Positions 33,301 to 46,000 of a stretch of DNA of 64,000 bases are shown here, piece after piece. The position numbers were made by a program, and so were the translations under genes. This stretch comes from Meghimatium bilineatum (taxonomy: Eukaryota; Mollusca; Gastropoda; Stylommatophora; Philomycidae), in NCBI GenBank assembly GCA_034231615.1, contig CM067315.1:36681129-36745128 (forward strand), written 5' to 3'. The notes under the pieces are model-generated. The model did not search any database, was not told the origin of the DNA, and saw only the letters and a program-made list of their open reading frames with translations. Within the stretch, counting starts at the first letter, position 1. Every line of letters starts with the position of its first letter.

Positions 33301-36300
33301 CAAAGAACAATAACACTGAGAAATAGTAAACAAAGATCAAAATGCATATTCTAAATACATGTTGGTTCAGTTACGGTAACAAAGGCAATGTACACAACAC
33401 TGTGCATGGCATACACTAGCACCTAAAGGCTTTTAAAACCATATTTAGAAACAATAATTGAAGGGCACTACAGTATTCATCAAAATATGTTTGGAAAGAC
33501 AAAAATGATTGAAATAATGCAACTATTTCTTGACATCTTCGTTCAGGTGGTCATTGAAACAGTCTGCGACAATGAATACTTACAGTACAAACTACCATGT
33601 GAACTGTGTTCAGTGGATGAAATTTACATACCACTGTCTCTAATGTGTCATTACCCTCTAATGTGTCATTACCCTCTAATGTGTCATTACCCTCTAATGT
33701 GTCATTACCCTCTAATGTGTCATTACCCTCTAATGTGTCATTACCCTCTAATGTGTCATTACCCTCTAATGTGTCATTACCCTCTAATGTGTCATTACCT
33801 GTGGTTCAATTATGTCAATCTCTATCAACAAATTGCTAACATATCTGAAAATGCTAAAATGTCTTGTATGTTACATAAAAAGCAGCATGCATAGTTTTCA
33901 TTTGTAAGTTATATGACTGACTGTGAGGCCGATTTGAAATGACTGGGTGCTGATGCACGAGTTAGAAAATATTAAATGACAAGCTACAGGAGCCAAGCTG
34001 TAAAACCATGACACAATCTAGACTAAATTGTAACAACTACAAGAAGAAATCACATGCCTATTCTTATGCACAAATACCACCTTATGCATAAACTTAAACT
34101 TATGCACAAAATCCATCTTATGCATAAACCCCATCTTATCCACAAACCCCATCTTATGCACAAATCCCATCTTATGCATAAAATCTACCTTATGCATAAA
34201 CCTCATCTTATGCACAAATCCCATCTTATGCACAAACCCCACCTTGTGCACACACACCACCTTATGTATAAACTCCATCTTGTGCACAAACCCCACCTTA
34301 TGTATAAACCCCATTGTATGCATAAATCCCATAAAACTAATGGATGGAACAAAAGAATAGGTAGTTTAAGCTTTAGGTGCAGCTGAAATTATGTCAGGTA
34401 TTGAAAAGCCTTGAATAGAATGAATTTGTGTAGACTATTGTCTATTATCTTTCCCCTGGTGGATGATGGTTTATATTATCCACACTTGCCGTTAAGCTGA
34501 GTTCTTGTTTCAAGGCCAGATGTGTCACCTTGGTTGCATTGAGTCCATGTTTGAGTATACAACACGGCATTAAGTGTACCAAACATTCATGTACTACAAT
34601 TTGATAGCAGTAACATTTTTTACTCTAGAAATCACAACTGTGACAAACCTGTGCTCCAGCTTTTATTTGATGAACAAGGTGTCTAACAACGGCATCTTTG
34701 AGTATTCCTAGAAAATGGTGACTGGCTTCTGGGTGTTCTACGAGGAACCTTCTTGCTTTATTTGGATTTGGTCCTGCACTCACATTCTCTATCATGAACT
34801 TCATTAGTGTCCACTGTAATCCAAAAGTATGAAAAAACACCAATGAATTACAGAGCAATAAAATGTAATATAATCATTTCATGTATAAAGTACAACAACA
34901 AATTATATGACAGGTTTGTTACATCAAGTGTTGGATGTATTATATACTCTACTGAACATAAGTGATGATGTTTCCATTTGAACAGAGTAAGTAAAGTAAT
35001 GTTAACCCATAGCATTTATTAACGCTGAACAGATCAGAACAAGTTATAATCCTACGTCTCAGAACAGGACACAACCGACTCCTCAGTCACATGTATACAA
35101 AGTTCAAGATTAGCAACACTGCCATATGTACATGTGGACAGGAAGCACAGAGTGCCAAACATATACTTCAAGAGTGTTCTGAGCATGAAACGCTGAGGCA
35201 GATATATTGGCCAGAGGAAAAAACACTGGAATCAAAGCTCTATGGGACACTGTATGAACTACAAAAGACAGTGAGTTTTATTCAGGAGACAGAATTACAG
35301 ATATAGACGTTTCAAGTGAACAACAGAAGAAGGTTGATATCAAGGTTGAATCTGTGTATTGGCTGCAAAACAAAAAAACACTAATTAGATACATAATATA
35401 GATTAGCTAATAAGAAAATTTAACATCAGAATTAGATACATAATATAGATTAGTTGACAACAGAATTTAACATCAGAATTAGATACATAATATAGATTAG
35501 TCAACAAGAGAATTTAACATCAGAATTAGATACATAATATAGATTAGTCAACAAGAGAATTTAACATCAGAATTAGATACATAATATAGATTAGTCAACA
35601 AGAAAATTTAACATCAGAATTAGATACATAATATAGATTAGTCAACAAGAAAATTTAACATCAGAATTAGATACATAATATAGATTAGTTGACAACAAAA
35701 TTTATGATCAGAATTAGATACATAATATAAGAAGAAATCAATGCTGTAGGGGTGTGAGATGTTAACAATCTCACATTTCAGTGACTCTGCTATATGAGGG
35801 CAGAAGCCATCTCCTCTCCCTCAGTCTTTCTTCCCAGATTCATTCGGTACCCAATTAAGGCTTGGTCAACCCTGGAGCTGTTGCTATCCGAAAAATTTCC
35901 CCGCCTCAACTGAGGAATTAACCCTCTTGATCACACATATGCGAAGCCACTGCGCTACGCAGCCTGCTATCAAAGATTAACAATGATAAATATGTATATC
36001 CATTTTATTCTTTCCACTCACACGACTAACAGTCGTCACATTTATACATTGCTCCAACTTACAGGAGCTCCAGTAAATCCAATCAATGGCACCTTCCCAT
36101 CCAGCTTGTGCCTTGTTAAAGTTATTGCCTCATATACATAGCCAAGCTCAGATACAATGTCAAAATCTGGGTTTAGTTTCTTAAGGTCATCTGGACATGT
36201 GATAGGATCTGCATATACTGGACCCTGTAAAAGAATAACATAATGTATTTGGCAAAAAGAAATGTGTTGAAAGATTCAGTCAGACTACATACACCAACTG

Positions 36301-39300
36301 TGGCTAGCAAAGTCTGTGCAGAAGAGTTACTTTCATATTCATGCCTAGACATGGGGGTGTTCGAAAAAAGAAAAAAATCTGACATACTTGCCAATATGGT
36401 AGTGGTAACTAGTGGTAGTTTAACCTTTGGCATACTGCATTATAATTTTGTTATGTTCCCATACCACTGCATTATTTTTGGACTTTATGCATTATTTATG
36501 AAGGGTATTTAGAAAATGCAATAACCTGTACGTTTTTGAAGCTTTTTCTATATTTTTTAATGGAAATAAAGGAATGGTTACTGAAAGTAATGATTTAAGT
36601 TGTGTTGGTGTATGTGTGATACATGAGAAAATGGTGAAGATGGAAAATGCAAAAATAAAAACCAAACCAAAGCGCAAACATAAGTGACTCAACTATTCTT
36701 ATTTGATACATTCAATGAAGAATATAGTGCGCCAAATGTCTAGTCCTATTTTATGTCAGATGTCATTTCATAATGAAACTATTGTGTTCATAATATCATC
36801 TGTGAAAAATGAATGAAACAAGTTGACTTCACTAATGATATCAGCTAGGCCTAGTGGTCCTATAACTTCAGAAAAATTGCAAACATAATTGTCATTTCAA
36901 AATATTTTGATGGTTTCAGAGATGGCTCTAAAATATTTCAAGATATTTACATCATGGCCTAATGTTTTGAGAACTAAGGAAAAAGGAAGTTAATTATGTC
37001 TATTTTTTTTATTCCTGTGATACCTGGATGAATGTAATTAGTTTACAATCATGATTTTCTTGCTGAAAGAAGTGCATAACAATGAACAACTAGTCACAGA
37101 CAGTAGCTTAAAATACATTGAGTAGTGACTATTATCACAGACAGTGTGCTAAAGGTTAATAGACTATGCTGATATTTTGCATGTAATCAAGGAATTATTC
37201 CAGTTGGAAGATGTATGATGTGTTTCGTTTGTGCTGAAGTTAGCGCATAGGGCAGAGGTCATATCTCTCCAATTCTGTCTGTTCAAAACTATTTTATGCA
37301 GTTCTTGAATAGTATGGATATTTTTTTTTACTTTCTCTAAGTATTGTTCTTCTGAGTGTTTCTTTTGGTCTACCCCTGGCCAGTTTGTCACAAAATAATT
37401 CATTTGAATGAAAAAGAATTGGAATGAACTGACTTCTGTTACACAAATCGGTCTGGACTTTAAAATGTTACTTGATTAATCCAACGATCAACGGAATGAC
37501 CCAGACTTGATTAGAGAAACACCCTGCATCAACGGACGTCACTACCGGAAGTCAATAAGACTGATAGTTCTATAATAATTGCACAATTTAAAATTCCTGT
37601 GGTAGTGGTATAACCAGAGATTGTGTCCATTCTGTAAACCACTTTCTTGTTTCCCGTAGGCATTGGCAATGTTCACATAACATTTACTGTTACTCCATGT
37701 TTCAGGAGTTCTGCAGTAATATTATCTACTCCTGGTATCTTTCCACTTCTTAATGACCATATAAAACAACATTCAGAAAAATGAAAAATATACTGTGTAA
37801 TATGACCTTGTCATTAGAGGTGAGAAAGAGAGTTCTGCAGTGCTATATAACCCCTATACTAACATATGGGTGCGAGTCTTGGACAATAAACAAACAGGAA
37901 AGTAGGAGATTGGAAGCAACAGAGAAGTGGTTCTACAGAAGAATGCTGAGAATACCATGGACTGCCAGAAAAACTAATGTAGAGGTGTTGAAAGAGTTAA
38001 ATGCGAATGGACCTTAATCAACAATATAAGAAAAAGGCAATCTTCTTTTTTTGGCCACTTCATGAGACAGGCAGGTTTAGAGAACATAGTCACTACAGGC
38101 AAGATTGAAGGCACCAGAGACAGAGGGCGACAACGTGAGAAAATATTAGACAGTTTGACAACCTGGCACGGCAGGAAACAACGACTTTGATACATAATAC
38201 TGTGGACAGAGAGCTGTGGAGAGCCATGACCGCCTACGCCAGCCGGCATGGCACCTGATGATGATGAATGACCATATAGAATCTTCAACTTCTCTTAAGA
38301 TTTCAGCATCACCTAATTCTCTTGAATCGCAAACGTTTTCAAGTATTTCAGTCTTGAGTTGTTGTATAGTTGTATAATTTTTATAATATTCAATCCGTCT
38401 ATTAATTGTTTATGCCATTTAATTTACTGTTTTGGCATTTTTGTTTTCTACATTGGATATCTTAGCTTTCTGTGGTTATGATAGTTTTTGTAATAAAACA
38501 TATGCCTCCTTGCTATTATCATGCCGTATAGCTGTGTTGATGGTTTACGTTGCTCATTAATCCATTTCTCTTTTGCTTGTTTCAATTTTGTTTCTTATAT
38601 TATTTTACTTTACTATAATGTGCTTTAGTGACTAAACTCTCTTGTCCTGAATTTCTCTTCTGATATTGCACAATTTTAATATGTCATTTGTTATCCGTGA
38701 CTTGTGTGGGGTTTGCTTTTACAGATTATTTATGTTGCTGTCTTGAAAATGGCTTTATTGAAGTATTTTGCCATTGCATTGATACTGTCTTGAATGCAAT
38801 TTAAGGTTTCAAATGAACCACCTAATGTTGCATGAAAGATTCCCGGATACAATGTGCAGCTACCTAAACATGATTTAAATTCTACGTATGCTCTACTATC
38901 ACAATCAATACACAAATTAGTACCTCTCCAGGGTCATTAGCAACAGTGAGACCCAATGCAACTGGAATAACTAGAATATCGGAAAATATTATGGCTGCAT
39001 CAAGATTGAATCTGTGTATTGGCTGCAAAACAAAAATATACTAATTAGATACATAATATAGATTAGTTGACAAGAGAATTTAACATCAGAATTAGATACA
39101 TAATATAGATTAATTAACAAGAGAATTTAACATCAGATTTTTTAATGTTTGTACATCAACAAATCAGTTTGCAAACTGACAATTTCACAAGCCACAAAAT
39201 AATACATAATTTACTCGCAGTAAGAATTACAAGAACTCTGGGAAAGCTCCAAGACAAGCAAAAGTAATTACAAGAAACTGGCATGTAGCATTAAGCACAT

Positions 39301-42300
39301 AGACTAGATTTGGACGACTCAACTGATAGCACCATTACTGCCATAAACAAACGTGGCATTTCATTCATTCATTTTCCTTTTGTGCTGAAGTTAGCGCATA
39401 GGGCAGATCTTTCTAATTCTGTCTGTTCAAAGGTGTTCTGTGCAGTTCTTGAATAGTATGGATATTGATTGTTTTACTTTCTCTAAGTATCGTTCTTCTG
39501 TTTCTTTTGGTCTACCCCTGGTTCTTTTGCCTGTAGGAATCCATTCAAGAGATTGGTGGTGTATTCTGTGGCATTTGCAAGTGTATATATATTTATAATG
39601 TGACAGTTCACTCCCAATTGTATTAGATATTTGGTATGTTGATCATACTAAACATGTCCATAGGTGCTCAGATTTCCGCTTCAGATTAATCTCTCAGGGC
39701 ATAACGGCTGATGGTTCTTTTTCTATGTTAGTTCACTGCTCTTTTTAAAATATTTGTTAGGTTTTCTCTACGGGTCACGCTTATCCTCACTCCCAATTTG
39801 CGCATTCTCGATATTGACTGACGCTCATTTATCTCAAAATCATCTGGACTCACGAAGAGCAATGAGTATGTCTGCTCAGTCCATCTGTTATGGTGGTGAG
39901 GCTAGCTAATTGGTCAGCCCGTTCATTTCTCTCCACACCCGCATGTCCGGGGACAAAGATAAAAGATAAACATGATTTTCCGCAGGGGCCTGCATTTTAG
40001 ATCTGTTTAATGGCTCCACCCATCCCCTATGTACAACACCTGCTTTGACTTTCTGAATCATATTCATTTAGTGCCTGCGTTACAGCAAATACTTCCATTG
40101 TTACACTGTTTGCTGTTGGGGTAAAGGCCCCACTGGCCTCATGTACTGTTCTTACTTGTAATGTGGCAGTAAAGACCTATGTGCATCGCTGGTGGCAGAT
40201 TACCGGCACATCCGTGTAAATCACAACAACTATGCCTTTGGCATGTTCATAGATGAGTGCCTTGACCTCAGTAAGCTCATAAGGTTATGTTCCCTGCAAT
40301 CTCTATTGAGTGTAATGATGATCTTGACTGCTTTCTGAAAGACCACAGGAATAGGTATCCATTCCTTACCAGGAGTTATGTCTTCTGGGGTGCAAATATG
40401 TAACAGTATCCTCGGAATGACCCATCAATGATGTGCCTATCTTGAGTCTGCTTTCTTTCACACAAGAGAACTCACGATATAGTGGGTGGTCTGTGTTGTG
40501 TCAGAACTCACTCTGAGGTATGCACGGACATGCCACACACAAATTGTGACACATGCTTGGAAAATCAAGGAGGAACCTCATAGCTTGTGTACCTTGTGCA
40601 AACAAGGCTGATCGACATTGCACTATTTTGAATTCTCTCACTCCCAATTGTTCCCAGGAACTGAACCCTTAACTACTAGGATACTGGTTCTGAAGAAGGC
40701 AACAACTATCATTAGGACTGAATTGAGGCCGCTTGTATGTGCTCAGAAGAGATGTCCATTTGCTGCATGAATGACTTTCATGATCCAAGCGATGAAATAG
40801 TATGCACTTCCTTCAGACTTGCTTTGTTAGCTAGCAATAGACACTCTTCAATAGCCAACAAGATGGGTTGACTCCATACTGAGACATTCAACCAATACTT
40901 GTGTCTCCAGGTACTGAACCTTATTTCTCTGGAAGAATGACTAAGGATGTAAGAAGGAAAAGAATAGAATCAATATGAAGTGAAGGTTACCAACATTGGC
41001 AAGAGATCACACCTGAGACTGGACAAACTTTTAGTTTTCTAAAAGATTGCAATAAACTAGTACTAGGCATGTTCACTGACACGCCCACTGTCAATTCAAC
41101 TGCAATTAGAGCAGTCAAGGGAGAGACCTTTCTATTGCAATCAGGGGACACAACCCAGAAACTTCACAGCTAGACATCTCAAATGCCCTCTCTGCAACAT
41201 TTTCACAACAGAAACATATTAGATAGTAAGCAAATTACTGTTGTGTGTATGTGTAGCATGCATGCAGTCAACTTATTCTAACGGCTATATATGTGTTATT
41301 TGGTGATGATGAGTTTCCAACCGAGATTGATAAGTTACCGATGACAGAGATGACGTTAGTTACGTGAATGGTACACAAAGAATTCATATTCTTACACGAT
41401 CTAGATCTGATCTTTTTACAATTCATTACTCTATGTAATCTGTACAAGATATTATACATATACTTTCCCTGATATATTCATTTCACAATCTATCAAACCT
41501 GGTGACCCCGGGAGCTTTCCTCAAGCATTTCAACTCACATGTCAACAAGCCTAACAGAGGTTTATTTAATTCACCGCTGGGTAATAAATATGTCAGGTCT
41601 GTAACGCCCATTCGGACTACAATAACTCCAATGCCTAATGTGTGTCCGAACTAAGAGTTCACATTTTGTTAAAGAATAACAGGTGTGGGATGCATCTTTA
41701 TTTTGGAAGATATTATGAGACAAGGGGGCTTGGAGAACAAGGTAACAATGGGCAATACTGAAGAAAATATAGACAGACGATGATAGTGTGAGAAATATTG
41801 GATAGTATAACATTATGGAATGACAAAGAGTCAATGATTCTAATACATGATACTAGAGATAAAGAGAATTGCGGGCATCCATAATCACCTACAACACAAT
41901 CACCTACAACATGTAAAATACTTAAAGATGATGGAATATGTCATACAATTCTAATGAATTTTTATCAATAATGTTCCATTGTGATTTTGTCAAACTATCT
42001 TAAAATCACATGTATTTAAGCCCCTGCTACTACTTATGCACATATATAGAATAATAAGATGCCTAGGAGCTTACAAAATGATCTCCTCCAGATCTTAGTT
42101 GCATACATTTTAAGTATTCAACAAGCCATAAGAGTCTTTCTGTACCTGTATTGTTAGCTCACACACCAACTCTGGGTTTTTGCAAGTATCAAAAAATTTT
42201 GTATTGCCTTTAGCTTTTCTGTATTCTGAAAATGAACAGAAACATATGTCAAAGGTCAGCCCAGACAAACAAATTTGCTTGAACTTGAGAAGAGAAACAT

Positions 42301-43036
42301 TTGATTAAAATTTTTCACAAACAGCAATAAAGATGTTTACTTCAAGAAATACTTCTCCCTATGAATAGAATTATCTTTGTTTGAATTGTACCCTGCATGC
42401 TGACAGGGCCTGAAAATGAAGCAAGAAATAACAACAATTTACTTTTCATGCATGACATAAGCGGCGATTAAAAGAGGTTATGGGGGTGGAGTTGACTGTC
42501 CTATCCCATACAGGCACAAAGTGACTCAGGAGTCATGCTGAAGTCAGATGTGTCATGAAGAAAGGCGCAGACTTAGCAGCAAAGCTGTAAACCATGACAC
42601 AATGCATTACGTTTGACTACATCCTACCAATCTGCAGGAATTTGATAACAAACGAGGAAGTAGAGTTGTAAATAAATAAATATCTATAATTTAAACTCTA
42701 CAAAATTTGTGTTTCCCAAATATATATGTAAAGCCAACGTAAAATGGCATAAACTTGTATAGTTTGGACATATAACGAGACACAACACGCTTTATAATAT
42801 TATTTTGCAAGGAACATTCGACGGTGGAAGGAGAAAAGGACAGAGAAAAAACTGGATTGATAACTTCAAGGAATGACCTGGGTGTGATTTTTCTACACTC
42901 CTCTGAATGGCTGAGGATAGAGTTGTTTGGAGAGTTTTCTGTACTGATGCATCCAGTGTGGCACCCCTACGACTGATGGGTTATGGATCTTATTATTATT
43001 ATTGGGTATGTATGCTGATAATTTATGTATATATAC

Positions 43037-43067
<31 letters not shown>

Positions 43068-46000
43068 CATACACAGAATTTATATTTCCAACCCCATCCC
43101 CCGGTTCATTGACATCTGTCCTGATGCATGTGCTTTTCACGTTAGTCTATCTGCATTCTCAATCAAAAAGCTCAACAAACAAAAAATATTGTATTTTCCA
43201 AATACTTCCATAAATAAAAATAATGCAGGGGAAAATAACGCAATTTTAATGTGCCTGCTAAAGATTAAATATAAAGCCGAGATTATGATAAAAGTAGTGG
43301 TGAACTATCAATACTTAAGACTGTCAATATCAGTACTGAACATTAATTGTAAGAATGAAGTTCTGTACAGTGAGGTTATTACCTGGCAAATAACGTCCAG
43401 CCTGCCTCATTATCCACACAGGCACTCTCTCTGTTCTCTGCCCTTTAGCAGCCCTTAGGACCAGGTCATTTTTTAGTGGTGGAAAGACCTGGTATTACAG
43501 TGAACAATTAAAAAAAAAGACAATAATACAGGCAGATTTCAAGATACCAGAATAAAAAAATTGAAAGCAAAAATGATTTTGTGAATGTTAAAATAGTATT
43601 TGCTAAATACTAATGTAAAACAAACAGCAGCACTTTCCTGTTTAGTAACATACAAATTTAACCTTTACACCACAAGCCAAAAATTCCACCCAGGTCAAGG
43701 TATTTTGAGCGGCTGGACATAGAAAATTCCATTCATTGCTATGCACCTCTTTTAACACTGATTAACGTATGTAAACTGATGTACATCTTGGCAACACGGA
43801 AATCAAAAGTAGACTTATTTTACTCCCATTTCCACTGGTAATCTAAGCATTGTGATATCGGATACAATTATTGTAAATTATATGCTGAAATCCGTCGCAA
43901 TCGTTTGGAATGGCAACCATTTTTTGAGGAATAAGTTTTTGAATCCAATGCCGAATTTCTAGGTTTCACAGATGTATATATTGTTTCCTCGGCGCCAGAT
44001 AGCTGAGAATGTGGGGCAGCAAGTCTTTGGCGAATGTGTGTATATAAAAGTATTATGAATAAAGTTGAATAGCGACTGTTCAGGTTACATTCATCTCTAG
44101 CATCGCAACATTTCCAAAGTTGTAGGAACAATAATGTATATAAAGTAAGGAAGATTGGTGTGTTTCGTTTGTTTTCACAGATATTTATGAACATATTAGT
44201 ATGGTAATAAAATGCCACCAGAAATAATATAGACATTCCTGTGAATGCATCAAAATTTACAGAAACATTAGGCTTAGCCGGTGATGTGAGGTAGATTGAC
44301 GCACGTTTCCACAATATAATGCTTCCTAAGTAAGTGAACTCCTTTACCTGATTAAGGTGTTTATTATCAATGGAGATAGTGATATTTCTTTCTTTCTTTG
44401 CTATTGCCATTATTTCTGTCTTTTCAATATTAATCTGCATGTTGGATTTTTGACATGTCTGTTAATATGTTCTTGCAATTTGTCATCTGATGTCGCTACT
44501 AGTACTTGGTCATCTGCAAAGAGTAGTTCGCTCAATTTGTCGTTCATGTTATCTTCTTCATTAGTAATTGTTAGTTTACAGATGTGGTCAATATATGTTA
44601 TAAAAAGTAGAGGGGATAGGACATACCCCTGGCGAACTCCTGATTGGGTTTGGATTCTCTGTGAAGACATTCAAATTGGCAGGGTGATCAAATATATCCT
44701 TGTCTTCCGATCTTTTTATTTCTATGTATGATCAGTAGCTGTTTTCACACTTTATTGTTGCAGTTTGTTCCCAATATATATTTCTAATCAGTCTGATGTC
44801 TTTTCCATCTATGTTCTTGAAGACATTCAATTTATTTTTCATGTTGAACTCTGTCAAAGGCAATGCTGTAGTCTATGAAGCAAATATACATACTTTTTAA
44901 CTTTTACATACTTATACATCAATAGTCGGATACCAAATATATCTTCTCTAGTATAAGCCTAGTCAATTAGGTTGAACACATTCCTCACATGACCAGTTCT
45001 ACTTATGCCACATTATCTATCTATATATGCCTATCTTGTCTTTTCTCTTCTTTTACTTAATGCACCGCAGAATTGAATGATGATTGTTTTCAGGCTACAG
45101 CACATTTGGTCGCTTGATATGCAGTAAAGTTCTGATGCCTCAGAAGGATCTCTTTCCATGCACTTTCTTCTCGGTCTTCCTCTGTACCTCCCTGTTACAA
45201 CTTTCATGTTGTATGATCTTGCTTCTGGCCAATACAGTTTCATTCTCATTAAGTGGCTGAACTATTTCAGTCTGTTTTTAAATGTCTTGACCACACGTTT
45301 TCCTAGGGTTCTTCTAATCTCTTTATTCCTGACATGATCTCTTCTTGTTCGGTTTGCTGCTTTTCTTAGACATCTCATTTCACATGTAGTAAGCTTTCTT
45401 TCTTGTTCTTTTGTTAGTGTCCATTTGACAACACAATGTTGGTATGAAAACTGAATTTATGATTTGTCTTTTGGCTTCTATTGGGATAGATCTGTGTTTC
45501 AAAATTGGTGTACGTTCATAATTTACGTAGATGGCTTTGTGAATTCTTGTCTCGAGTCCATTCTGCTGCAATTGGTAAATATGCTCCTGAGATATTTAAA
45601 TTCCTGCATTTGTTTCAGTAATTGATCATTTTTTATGGTGAATGTAATGAGTTCTCTGCCTATAGATATAACTTCTGTTTTTTTATGTGTTGATCTGCAT
45701 GTTGTGATTGAGGCAGCTTTTGTTGAGTAGTGTTATGTGATCTTGGAGCTCTTCACTTGAATTATGAAGTAGGCACTGATCATCAGCAAAGAGTAGTTCA
45801 GTTATGTCATTTGGATGGTAAGCATCTGGTGGTATTTTTTAATATTTTGGTCATATCCATATAAATAATAAACAATAATGGTGAAAAGATACACCCATGT
45901 TGAACTCCTGATGTTACTGAAAACCACTTTGTAAGTCCTCCAATTGTTCTAACTGCATTTTCAGTATCTTTGTATATAGATCTTACACCTAGGTCTAGTT

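Larger units (their letters stand above)
34986..35975 (-). mobile_element. tRNA SINE split by a composite insertion
   Basis: The SINE tail is at 34,986-35,023 (AGTAAGTAAAGTAA...CATAGCATTT) and its body and head at about 35,735-35,975. Between them are a LINE-A 3' end, a UROD exon-4 fragment and a 47-bp array. UROD intron 5. Confidence 0.75.

Noticed and set aside
33487-33894. 135-codon plus-strand ORF with repeated MCHYPL
   Set aside because: Produced by the 18-bp array; period divisible by three keeps it open. It lies in a UROD intron on the other strand.
34018-34386. Overlapping ORFs on both strands with HKxGF or LMHKPH repeats
   Set aside because: Both frames come from the second 18-bp array; no start, splice or family support.
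42907-43458. 183-codon plus-strand ORF
   Set aside because: Combines an RTE tail, a TA microsatellite and the antisense of UROD exon 2; not a gene.
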